In this document: positions 35,581 through 46,368 of the stretch, piece after piece
Layout: each line of letters starts with the position of its first letter
How positions within the stretch are numbered: position 1 is the first letter of the stretch
Source: Saussurea involucrata
Lineage: Eukaryota > Streptophyta > Magnoliopsida > Asterales > Asteraceae
DNA: 64,000 nucleotides
Direction: 5' to 3'
NCBI GenBank assembly: GCA_033807775.1
Contig: CM066315.1
Coordinates: 61,760,320 to 61,824,319 of the forward strand
Position numbers and translations under genes: made by a program
Notes under the pieces: model-generated
What the model was told of the DNA's origin: nothing
What the model saw: only the letters and a program-made list of their open reading frames with translations
The model's database searches: none

Positions 35581-36009
35581 TCGGTTTGGTGCTTTTTACC
35601 CAGAAAATCGACTGAATTAATACCAGAAGTGTTTGTGATGTTTCTACTCCGATAGAACCCTTCTAAAAGCAATTACAAACACAAAATACAAAGGAACATA
35701 CCTTAATTCACTTCCAAAGCTCACCAATTGATGTCTTAACCACAAAGCTCTTTCTTTCTTCTTCTTAGCTCCAAGAACACACACACACATACCTTAGTTT
35801 AGATATTTCTGAGTTGTGACATATCTGAACTCCTAAAGGGGTAATATCAACCTATTTTCATTTTAAACCTTGAACTTCTCAATAATGACCCAAACACCCC
35901 TAAACTTATAATTTATCCAAACATACCCTAAACATCTAACTTTAAAGTTAACTTTATTTAACGGAAAAGGGATTTTAACTAACGAACTTACCCGGGGTAT
36001 TACATGTAG

Positions 36010-36947
36010 ATTGATTCAAAGAGTAAACCTAACGCAAGGCACTAAAAGTGGGATCCTAACGCAGGTTCTACGACTGATATGAACTAAGAGTGATCTTACT
36101 AGATAGGAATCCGAATAAGGGTCTGATCTGGAAGTGTCCGGATCAGAATTCGTGAAAACAGTTCAAAAATGCAAAAGAATCTGGATAGCTAATAGAGTCC
36201 GGATAGAATCAGCTTTCCGGATAACCAAGGTTACCGGAAAGTATGAGTGTCCGAATAGATTAATAACAAAGCAATACTTACCGGATAGCTTAAGATTTCC
36301 GGATAACAAGAGTTTCCGGAAGAAGTACTTACCGGATGCAAGAATATCCGGGAAAAATTATGACCGGGAACTTTGGGTTTCCGGAAACAAATTTTACCCG
36401 GATAGATTGGAGTTTAGTATACTTACCCGGAATGCTGAACTTACCCGGAATGATGGACTTACCCGGAAAGAAGGACGAATCCGGATGAGATTCACACAAA
36501 TGTCCGGAAAGAATTGGCCACGTCCGGAAACCTCGGCTGTTCTATCCGGATTCTGCGGCTGACTTCTCAATTTCGATTGAAACTCGATTAGGGTTGCACA
36601 AAAACGTTCCTGAAAGATTAGAAACTATCCCAAACACAAAAACAACACTAACCCAATCGATTTTAAAGCAAAAACAATGAGTTTTGATGGTAAAAATTCG
36701 ATTTTTATTGAAGAACACTACCAAAAACTTTGAACTTTGATTTGCTTAATTGAACACTCAAATGGACGAATTGGGATGTGAAAATTTGCAGAAACACTAA
36801 TGACAATAATGCTAACACAACCCAATAAACAGAATCGAACAATTTTATCAGAATCAAGATTTTGATTTTTCAAGATGAACACAGACGAGAAAAGTCAAAC
36901 ACTTACTAGAAATCGATGAAAACGCTTTGGATCAAATCCGTCCGTCT
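36010..36947 (-). other. B 5' leader with CCGGA cluster (36137-36550)
   Basis: Non-coding leader between the PBS and gag. I counted 19 CCGG sites in 36137-36550. The part nearest the PBS (36551-36947) has no recognised element. Confidence 0.7.
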
Positions 36948-36959
36948 GCTCTGATACCA
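36948..36959 (-). promoter_or_regulatory. Primer binding site of B
   Basis: TGGTATCAGAGC on the minus strand, two bases from the LTR; complement of the initiator tRNA-Met 3' end. Confidence 0.95.
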
Positions 36960-36961
36960 AT

Positions 36962-37241
36962 TGTTAGTTCCAGATCCATGCAACAAATATGAAATCGAAA
37001 TAATAAGCAATAAGAGTAATGATTTCAACTGGTCATCCCTGTATTATGCTTTCAATCAGAGTGTTTACAATACAATTCAGAAAAGCAAATGAGACAACTA
37101 ACTTGTTTTTCCAAGCTAGAAGAACATTATATATGCGGGCCCGTGGTTAACAAGCCCACGGCCCGTTCACTAATAGGCTCAAAATAAGGAAATACAAATT
37201 ACACCCTTGAACTTTAAATCAACATTAAATTGACCCTAACA
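36962..37241 (-). repeat. 5' LTR of B
   Basis: 280 bp, near identical to 21663-21942. The GC-rich hairpin is at 37136-37165, with one change in its loop. Confidence 0.95.
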
Positions 37242-39066
37242 TAACTTTTTTAAAATGAAATCATTTTCTGTTCATGATTTTATGAATACAACCTTCATGG
37301 TTGTTCTTCAAGTTTATATCAAAACTCGTAAACTTGTTCTTCATATGTTTCTCCATAATTCATTCTTCAAATGAAAACTGGAAAACACATAATCTCTACG
37401 TTTTGTAACTCTTTCTCAAAACAAGAAAAACCCTAATCTTTCTCAAAGGGATTTTTGGCTGAATGAAATGGACAAAATTCAAAAACATCTTATTGGAAAA
37501 TATTTCCACATTAAGACTATTTGTTTTGTTGATCTTTGGTTGAGCTGATTACAGAAATGCCTGCTCCTTCTACTGGTATTCCAACTGCTGAGAACACTAC
37601 TGCTGCTGAGGAACTTGAAATCACCAAGGCTCCTCAGGTCAAGTTCAAACTTGAGGATGTCTCTTTTACAAAATCAAACAACCTCCATGCGTTGTTCGAT
37701 TTTCCTCCGAAGAAACAAGTCAAGCATCTAGACGACGCTGTGAATTTTATGAAAACCTGTTGCCTCTCTAAAGCCTTGACCATAACACCCCCTGCTCATC
37801 AGTTACTTTTATCTCAATTCTGGTATACCGCCAGACACACTCAACTACCATCATCCAAAGACCCTACCAAACTACTTGATGTCATCCTCTGTGACACTGA
37901 TTTTGGCACCATCAAAATCAACCCTGCTATCATTCGAAAAGCACTGAATCTCCTTGTTGCCACCAAAGATAAACCATTTGTTCCTTTTCCTGATCCCAAG
38001 AGACATGCTGATAGAGAAAAACTCATTGCATTCTTTGATGCAATGAAGTACGTTTAGGATCAAGGGAGAGATGAAAAAGCCGAGAAGAAACTGACTGCAA
38101 TCAAGAAGTCAAAGATGCCCAGCGAGACGAACTTCATCTACGCACACCTGATAAGCTGCATGACAGCGAAGAGTGGCTCCTCTGATCAAGCTGCTCAACC
38201 TCAGCAAGCCATGGGCTATGCATTGCTGAAGGGTCTTCATGTTGACTGGGCCTCGATAATCTACGACAATCTTGCGCTCAGAGTAGATTTTGCCGATAGA
38301 CCATCATGGGTTCCTTACCCAAGATTCCTCAGCGCCATCTTCCAAACCGGCCTTAAGGATAACTACCCAAAAGTAGGAGACCTGAAACTCTCTCAGGTTG
38401 GCCCTAAGGTGCTCAACTTCAAGCCCCTGCCAAACGAGGTACGTCTCTCTACTCTCTTATCTATTCTCAATCCTCCTTCTTCTACTTCTGCGGCTCATTC
38501 AGTGGAAATCCCCACCGCTGATACCCCAGCTGCAACCTCTACTCCTTCTAGAAAAAGGAAACAATCTACTACCCAACTTCGTTCCAAAAGAATCAAGAAA
38601 ACCAAGGAGCAACCCCCCAGCATTTACATGTTGAAGACTCCTCAGCTCATCTTGAAGAGCTGATGGAAAGTTCAGTGATACGCTCTGCCACAGTTGAACA
38701 AGCCACCCCTTCCATCCCAGCTTCAGCGTCTCTAAACGCTGAAGTTATAAACTTGGAAATGAACCCACCTCCTTCAGCCTCTCTACAGACTGAAGTGATT
38801 CTCAGCGGATCCAACGCTGAACCCCGCACCCAACCATCATTCTCATCCTCCATTCCTCTCACCTCTTCTTTGGTCACTCAATCTATTCCTCTATTCTCCT
38901 CAACAACTGTCATCCTCAGCGACACAACTGCTGAACATTTTCAGAGGATGATAGGACACACCACAGGACCTGCAGGTACTTCCAGTCGTCTAGGAAATAT
39001 TGAAGACGACTACGAAACCTTTTTCAGGACATCGAGGTTTCGACAACTTCGCCAACCCGCCTGCAG

Positions 39067-39150
39067 GTATACACAAAACCCCACACACTTCTCTCTCTCA
39101 ACCCCAAACTTCTGAGCTTTGCTCTGTTCATAATTTTATAACTTTTTCAG
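39067..39150 (+). other. Putative intron 1 of the A2 third ORF
   Basis: CCTGCAG|GTATAC to CTTTTTCAG|GTCC, 84 bp, pyrimidine-rich. Removal keeps frame 0 and joins NPPAG to PNLGDINTSLTALETK. The TTCTGAGC within it would otherwise be an odd non-conserved insert. Prediction only. Confidence 0.45.
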
Positions 39151-40229
39151 GTCCTAATTTGGGGGATATCAATACCTCCCTGACGGCCCTGGAAACAAAG
39201 ATGGAGTCTTTCAACAACACTCTCACTGCCAACTCTTCAGCGGTTACAAACGCTGGAGAGAACTTGAAGACTTTGACCACTGAGGTCTTAAAGAAAGCCT
39301 CCAAAGCTGATCTGGAGAAGGTGGATGGTAGCATTGCTAATTTTGTTACCACCCTCGCTGAAAACTCAACCGCCACAACCACTCTCTCAACAAACTTCAC
39401 CTCTCTGTCCAATGAAGTCACATCATTGAAGACAGAGGTTGGTTCTCTTAAGAGTGAAGTTTCCACGATCAAAACTGAAGTCTCTGTGGTCAAAGAGATT
39501 GTTCAAAAAGTGCTCGATCGCCTGAACACCCCAACTTCTCATTTCACTCAGGGCGATCGAGATGATCTCAAAAAGATCAGTCCTGCTATTACTGGCCTAG
39601 AAGACAGAGTAGCAGCGATTGAAAACTGCATAAGAATTACTGGCCAAGAAGACAGTAATCCTATTGCTGCTGCTGCTGACAAGGCCGTTACCTCCCCCAA
39701 CCATGATGTGGAAGAGGGGGAGAAGCCTAAAGAATACCTTCCCCATAATGATGAGGGGGAGAAGAAAAATAAAGATGACCTTCCCCATGCTGAGTGGGAG
39801 GGTATTGAGACTGAAGCTGATGCTACTTCTTCAAAACCTCAAGGAGTTGAAAACCCTGAGGGAACCGAGAAACCTTCCTCTGTATCTGAGGAGGAGCAAC
39901 TCGAAGAGCAGAACATTGAAGCTGCTGCTGATGTAACCTCACCCTACGCTGACGAGGTTGAATCTGATGAAGACGAAGCTGAAGACGATGAAGCTGTCGA
40001 CATCTCTGATGATGAACCATCTTCTTCTTCAAAGAATGATGATGATGATGACTCCTTTATCGTCAAGCTTGTTCAGAAGACTACAGCTCTCAAAGGGATT
40101 TCGATAAACGAACCTTCAGGGGAGCGGACCAAGACAAAGCCTGCAGCGTCTGAAGCTTACAAAGGCAAAAACAAAGGCCTTGCTGCAGCAGATAATCTGA
40201 TGATCTTGCTTCAAAAGCCAGTTTGTCAG

Positions 40230-40388
40230 GTACACTACCTCCTATTCCCTTACACTGCATCCCTCCTCTATCCCTTCTCAATCTCAATCCTTATATCCAT
40301 AAAACCTCTATACACTTAACCACATTCTTTTCTCTATCTCTTTCTTCCCCAACTCTGCTTACTTAAACGATTGCGGTGTTTCAGCTAG
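40230..40388 (+). other. Putative intron 2 of the A2 third ORF
   Basis: KPVCQ ends at CAG|GTACAC (40229) and the frame resumes at 40389 after GTTTCAGCTAG with SSPLFEDPAEAPSTT. Without splicing the frame hits a stop at about 40317. Donor, pyrimidine-rich body, AG end and phase 0 all agree. Prediction only. Confidence 0.5.
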
Positions 40389-41894
40389 TCCTCTCCCCTG
40401 TTTGAGGATCCCGCTGAAGCTCCTTCGACTACACCAGGAATAATCCCAGCCACAAGAGCTGAAGAAATAATCCCAGTCTTGGATTTAACCACTAGGACTG
40501 ATGAACCTAAAGAACAGCTGCTCTATCACCAAAACAGACCTTCCTTGGCTCCTCAAAAGCTGAGTGAAGAGGTTCAAGAAAAGAGAGATGCAATGATCAA
40601 GAGATTCGAATATCAGCGAATCATCCTGAAGCGTGATCAACTTCCTTCTATTCCTCCAAAGTTCAGACTTTCACAAAAGGAATACCAGGATCACCTCAGA
40701 GCTGAAAGATTAATTGCTGAAAGAAGGAAAGCTGAAGAAAAAGACAGAGAACTCTCCATCCAGCTTGTCCAACAATCAGTGAAAGACCCCAAGCTGAAAA
40801 GAGCTCCCATTAATGTCCAACGTCAGCTATGGGATGATGCCCAAAGGATCGTTGAAGAAAAGACGAAAGTATCTGATACGACTTTGAAAAGGTGTAAAGA
40901 AATGTTGAATTATCGATCTCGACCATCCAAAATCATCAAAGTAAACATCAGAGGAAGACTGTTCGTTGACATTCCTGTTGTTGAAATTGATGTATTCAGA
41001 GAAGACAAAACCAAGCAAACCTTCTATGCAACTACTTTAGAGAAGTTTGGTTTTTCTGAATGGTTGGAAGTGAAATTAGCCAGTCAGGGATCGCGCTAAA
41101 AGTTCAAGAGCTATGTCGAGAAAATTTTAAATACTCAGATCGACTTGGTTTCTTCTGCTGTGGATATTCCTCCTTCCACTCTTCTTCCTCCTCAACAAAG
41201 AAGAGTCTCTGCAAAGGAAAAGAAAGTCTCAGACTCAGGTCCTCCTATACGGAATGAAACAGGTATTGATTTCTCTCGTGCTGGAGTTCTTGGCCCTGAT
41301 GCTGATCTCTCAGCGCTTGACACCTCCCTACCACCTGGAGAAACTTTCATTCCTGGCACAGTTGTAAGTGATCCTTATGGTATATTCTTTCTAGACTACC
41401 AAGGAAATCATCACTTTCAACGCATCTCTGAGCTTCCAATCACTCCCATCGAACAACTCAGAGATCTCATATACTGGTGTGAAGTCAGACGCGACATTAA
41501 AGCTAGACACCTGAAGCCCTTGATTTTTGAAGAAGCTCTGAACAAAAAGAATCAAGGAGTAGATGTCCCTGACTGGATGATTCCCACATCAAAGACCCTC
41601 GATGAACTTCTCATCAAGGAAGAACCTTTTGACGGATAGGATCGCCTTGTAATTCTTTCTATCCTTATCTGTCTACATCTTTTGTACTTGTAATTTTATT
41701 TGCTGTACTTGTAATTTTTCTACTTCCCTTTGTAATCTTTACGAAGTTTAAAGAAAAATTTCAGCGAATGTACTTTACTCCATCAGTACTGAAAAGATCC
41801 CAGAAAACAGTAAAAGGGACAAAAACTTTATGAGTTCTTTTTATCCTTATGTTTTCATTAAATAGCAATTTTCTCTGTTGCTATGTCATAATCA

Positions 41895-41907
41895 AATAGG
41901 GGGAGAT
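41895..41907 (+). promoter_or_regulatory. Polypurine tract of A2
   Basis: AATAGGGGGAGAT directly before the LTR at 41908. Confidence 0.85.
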
Positions 41908-42860
41908 TGTTGATCCAAACCCTCAGTGATTTGATAATGACCCTCTCTTAAACACTTAGTGAAAAGTGTAAGTAAACAATATGTATTAGAGTTTCACGAT
42001 CGCTGATAAGTACTAAGACTTTACAGTACCGCTGATAGTAACTCTCACTCTTTAGATTAGATATTCAGCGAACACTGTTCATCATCTTATAGCTCTGAGC
42101 CTGTTCAGTCTATAAGATGATCGCTGATAAATTAGTTGTTTACTTATGATCTCTAAAGACAAATTTCACATCAACCAAAGTTCTACGCTGAAGTCGAAGA
42201 TCAAGCTCAAGAACCAGCGACAAGTCTACTCATGAACTGATGTGGATATCAGCGAAGCAAGACCTGTCCATTCAACGTGAAGTATCAAGTAGAAGACTTC
42301 AGCAATCGCTGAACTTTATCATTCGCTGATAAAGATCTGACTCAACGAAAGCTGATCATGAAGTCTCCATGTATGTTACTATTGTCTTACCTCCCTTGCA
42401 CGTCTCCGTACGAACTGTCAGAACGGACATCCCTTTTGTCTGTAATCGTACAACAACTCTGATTCTACACGGTGCACCATGCGGCTACTAAGGTTGTCTA
42501 CAAAGGTCAATGACATGCAACCACTCAGCTGCTGCCATGTGTAAAGCCATACCGCCATGCATTAAATGCATGCAGTATATAAGAAGATCCTTACTTCAGT
42601 TTTGAAGTGTGCTCGGACCATCTTCTTATTTCTTATTGTTAAGTTATTATTCGTAATTTCTTTAACTCTTTCTAGTGCAAGAAACTTAGTGTTTCTCAAG
42701 ACTTGTTAAGATTAGGTTTATCCTTAATCTTGTTCCGCAATAAGTTGTAAATTGTCTTGATTTATCAATAAACAATTTAGAAAAGTAAAAACGTGTGTTT
42801 GTATTCAACCCCCCCCCCCCCCCCCCTTCTACAAACTTGTATAGCCCTTCGGGACCAACA
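41908..42860 (+). repeat. 3' LTR of A2
   Basis: 953 bp, TGTTGATCC to GGGACCAACA. TATA box at 42576-42582 and a run of 18 C (13 in the 5' copy) near 42809-42826. Confidence 0.95.
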
Positions 42861-43054
42861 CTTTAGTTTGAGGTTAGCGATTCAAGAGATTCATTAGAGC
42901 TTATTGTTTAGTAATCGTTCCCTACATTGAATTGTAATATTCTCTGAACGATTGATACATTGAATGAATACGAGAGGGATGACAAGTTGAAATCCACGAT
43001 TGTTCTTGTTATTTCTTATTGATTCGTTGTTAACTGATCAAACTGGAACTCACA
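42861..43054 (+). repeat. Left LTR of D, part 2
   Basis: It continues 14252-14438 after the 5-bp duplication CTTTA and ends GGAACTCACA, matching 48343-48531 with one change near the end. Confidence 0.93.
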
Positions 43055-43056
43055 AT

Positions 43057-43068
43057 TAGTATCAGAGC
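43057..43068 (+). promoter_or_regulatory. Primer binding site of D
   Basis: TAGTATCAGAGC, one base from the canonical site; the same variant as in C (49358-49369). Confidence 0.85.
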
Positions 43069-44870
43069 AGAACGGTGATTTGAAGAAACTGAAAAAGCCA
43101 ATCGAAAGCAAGAAAACAAAGAATTTTCGTATTGAATTTTTCTGGAAAACGCAGCGAGCCGTTTTGCCTATTCCCGGAGTTTGAACCGTCGGATCGTCAC
43201 GAGTTTTGGACCGTAGCTCCACGACATTCTGTTCTACATTCTGAACGGTTGGATTAATCGTCTGAGGTCCAGAAGGCACCTTTTTAGTTTCGAAATACTA
43301 CAGTTTTCTGTGAGAAAGTCGTTCATCAATCGGGTTTGCAAAGTTTTTCGTTGATTTAATAATTCGTTTGTTAACTCTCGATTGTTTAATCGTTCTTAAT
43401 CTGCTGTTTATCTGCATCTACATCAATTCTCAAAGGAATCAGTTTTTCAATTTAAAAATCAATTCTTGAGTTTTGGTAGTGTTCTTAAATTTTTGTGGTG
43501 ATTATTGAGAAATAGGATATATTTTGCCTAGAAATCGATTTGGGTATGTTTGTTTTTGTGTTTTTGGTCAAAATCGAACCCTATAGGAGTGAAATCAAGC
43601 AACCCTATCGATCCCAGATCCGAATTGCAACCACAGTTGTGGTTACCGGACATTATCTCATTGTTACCGGGTAAGTTTCCTATTTCTCAGCACTTTCCGG
43701 ATAAAACATCAAGTTACCGGATAAATATGAAAGTTACCGGATAATTTTTTTGAAAAGTTACTGGATAATTTTTTGGAAGTGTTACCGGATAACATTTTTT
43801 TAAAAGGTTACCGGTTAATTTTTTTTAAAGTTACCGGAAGTTCAATCTTTCCGGGTGATTTTTTTCAAAGTTACCGGAAGTTGTTTTTTTCCGGACAGCA
43901 CATCTCTTCTCGGAAACTTCTAATCACCTTGACATCAGCTGCACTTGTTGACCAATTTCATTCGTTTGACCTCTATGTGATTCTTCCAATAGGTTACGCA
44001 TGCATGCATCCATCTAATGCATACATACATATATCATCGCATGCATATAGTTCATTTTTTAGTTGTTAACCATCGAAGCTGCTTATTGGATTCTTCTTCA
44101 CAACTACATGCATCACATTTTTTTTATTGTTAGTCTCTATTTTTAACATATCGTATGATAGGCACATTAATACATCGTATGATTTAAAGTTGTAATTCAT
44201 CATATTGGTAAGTTTTGTTTTGTACGGACTATTCATTCATCCGGTAAACAAGTTCTATCCGGTAAACCATCTTCATCCGGTAAGTTTCCGTTACTCAGTT
44301 TTTTTTGTTTATGTCCGGTAACTTCAACTTTACCCGGATACCATCAGCCATCCGGTAAGCTGACTTTTATCAGGTAAGTGTGTTCATCCGGTAATCTCAT
44401 TTGTCCGGTAAGTTTTCTTTGGTGCAAGAAACTCAATCACCTGGTAAGTTTTGGTTGGTATGTTTTGATTAGTAAACCCATTTGACCAACTCTTGAAAGT
44501 TTTTCGCTCGAATCTGATCGGTACCCGAGTTACCGCACGTCTCGTGATTAAAAGTTTTAACGAAAGTTGCGATTTTTCTTAACGATCGATTTGAAATTTT
44601 CCTGTGACGTTTCAGATTATTTGCGACAATTTGCACTTATTTTCGACGATTATCATTTTATGTGATTTTAGATTGACGTGTTCGATCTAACTTGGTTTGT
44701 TTATCTTGCAGATTTCACTCTCGAAGAGTGATTTCGTTCGTTCGAATTCGATAATAAAGTTTAATTTTTGGAATTAAATTCGTTTCTCAAATTTAATCTT
44801 TGATTTTTCTTCCGCAATTTTGGTTCTTCAAAGTAACACCGATTAACGATCATATATTTTTCAGGTAACA
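43069..44870 (+). other. Leader of D with two CCGGA clusters
   Basis: No coding region. TTACCGGATAA-type words fill 43645-43896, and ATCCGGTAA-type words fill 44240-44410. TTTTTCAGGTAACAATG at the end resembles a splice acceptor before the first ATG. Confidence 0.65.
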
Positions 44871-46368
44871 ATGTCGTACTTCTACCATCCGTATTGTAGA
44901 GAAAGTGAAAACGATATGAAAAGAATATCAAGCAAGCAGATGAATTGATCAGCAAGTACTTCAAAGAACTGAAGGAACTGAAATTGCAAACAATTGAAAG
45001 TTCTGAGAAGTTGGCTAAATCTGAAGAAAAGGCAACAACATTAGAGTCTGAAAACACTGAGCTGAAAAAGAAGCTATCTGATTCATCATCATGAGATGAT
45101 ACCAAGGAGACTGAGAAAGAGCAAGCAAGACTACATGAAAAGAATATCAAGCGATCAGATGATTTGTGCAACAAGTACATCAAAGAACTGAAGGAACTGA
45201 AATATCAAATCTGGAATAGTTCTGAGAAGCTGGCTAAAGAAGAAGAGAAAGGTAAACTCCTGAATTGTGAAAACCTTGGGCTTAAAAATAAACTAACTAC
45301 TTTTGAAAAGGTTTTTGAAAAGGAAAAAGAATGTTTTGCAAAGAAAAAGACAATTGCTTATACAAAAGCAATCTGGTTTTTCAACCAAATCTCTTGAAGA
45401 GAAGAAGAGTCTTGAGCTTATGTGTTTAAAACTTTCAAAACAGATCTCCGACTTTGAAGATGTTTTGACTTTAGAAAGAGAGAAGTTTGAAACTGAACGC
45501 AAATCTTTTACTAAAAATAATGGAGAACTTTCTTTGAAAATATCCGATTTGGAGAAAGAATTAGACGTTTTAATCAAAGAGTCTGAGAAGAAGAAAGTTG
45601 AAGGTTTTAGGGCAATAAGTTTGAAAGATGATTTTGCATTAGAAAGAAAGATTTTTCAGACTGAGATTTCTAAACTTACACAGAGATTATCTGGATTAGC
45701 AACCGTGATTTTGAAGGAACAAATGGTTAAATCTGATTTACAAAAGAAATTTGATTTAATTCTCAAAGAACGAAATGCCTTATCCGTTAAAGTCAAGAAA
45801 CATGAAGAAAGCAAGATCAAAGGTGTTCAACCTTAATATGCTTCAAGTTCAATTCCTACAAATCGTTCTTTAAAGAATTTTGTCAAATCAAATAATTTTT
45901 CAAAAGATCAGATTCGACCTTCCAATATTTTCTATAATTCTCGTGTTGATAAGAAAGTTAATACATCTTTCAAGAAAGTAAACATGATGTGGAGAGTTAA
46001 AGGATCCGCTCCTACTCCACAGTCTTTCGTCTCTGTTAAGAGTGACAAGAACAACAAAGCTTTCCACGCTAAACCTTTTGTGAAAATTGATCGTGCTTAC
46101 TCTGTTAATAAGTTGATCAGCTACACAGAAGCTGTGTTGTTCTTATTGTGGAATAAGTGAGTTTGTGCATAAAGACCGTGCTAAGTATTGGTATGGTACT
46201 TATAGTATCCCTGGTCCTCATAGGGCATCTAACCAACAAGGATCCATCAAAAGATGGATACCAAAATCATTCTAATCTGTTTTGCAGGAATGTCATGTGC
46301 GGTTTTAAATCCTATCATTCACATCACATGACGAACATTCAAAGGTTATGCCAATTTTGAGGGGGAGT
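44871..46368 (+). pseudogene. D remnant of coiled-coil linker and first protease residues
   Basis: Short frames carry coiled-coil peptides: KYFKELKELKLQ and a near duplicate KYIKELKELKYQ, then the longest (45303-45836) with LELMCLKLSKQISDFEDVL. A basic region ends RWIPKSF with a stop at 46273-46275. TCTGTTTTGCAG follows, then a decayed counterpart of HVWYLDSG...HMTG (only CGF and HHMT remain). This is the gag-linker end and protease start of a Sirevirus. The rest of pol is deleted, and the sequence passes straight into a GAGGGGGAGTAC tract at 46359. Confidence 0.7.

Larger units (their letters stand above)
34436..36004 (-). repeat. Solo LTR E inserted in the B leader
   Basis: 1569 bp from TGTAACAACCC to GGGGTATTACA, flanked by the perfect duplication TGTAG (34431-34435, 36005-36009). 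It has no coding region, PBS or polypurine tract. An LTR left by recombination between the two ends of a retroelement would look like this. The orientation is inferred from a promoter-like order on the minus strand. It contains a minisatellite and a CCGGA cluster and resembles F2 (10901-13695). Confidence 0.75.
21663..37241 (-). mobile_element. Ty1/copia (Sirevirus-like) element B inserted in A2
   Basis: A complete minus-strand element of 15.6 kb, or 14.0 kb without solo LTR E. LTRs of 280 bp lie at 21663-21942 and 36962-37241 and differ at about seven positions. The flanks are GAACT (21658-21662) and TAACT (37242-37246), a 5-bp TSD with one change. Comparison with the uninterrupted A1 spacer confirms the junction. 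Order on the minus strand: LTR, PBS, leader with solo LTR E, gag, coiled-coil linker, protease-integrase, RT-RNase H, spacer with repeated polypurine tracts, third ORF, final polypurine tract, LTR. Several stops and one frameshift disable it. Confidence 0.95.
37557..41639 (+). pseudogene. A2 third ORF (aORF), with two putative introns and breaks
   Basis: The ATG at 37557 (MPAPSTGIPTAEN) matches A1's start at 177. One frame runs to 41639 except between about 38630 and 39000, where a +/-1 shift moves it. In-frame stops are TAG 38055 and TAA 41097. Residues 1-290 hold the shared core (LLLSQFWYTARH, WVPYPRFLSAIFQ). A basic NLS-like stretch (RKRKQSTTQLRSKRIKKTK) and a coiled coil (39160-39520) follow. 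Then come an acidic region with HDVEEGEKPKE coded by a polypurine tract, a second helical region (40540-40900) and a C-terminal domain (PYGIFFLDYQGNHHFQRISE) like those of B and C. Shared by three families; function unknown. No signal peptide is seen. Confidence 0.8.
14439..42860 (+). mobile_element. Ty1/copia (Sirevirus-like) element A2, interrupted by B
   Basis: Both LTRs (14439-15386, 41908-42860) and a perfect 5-bp TSD CTTTA (14434-14438, 42861-42865) are present. Without B it is about 12.9 kb: PBS, gag, protease-integrase-RT-RNase H, spacer, third ORF, polypurine tract. I counted about 24 substitutions between the LTRs (about 2.5%), mostly transitions, plus a C-run length difference. Catalytic residues of protease and integrase are changed, so this copy is not autonomous. 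It shares its family with A1. Confidence 0.95.
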
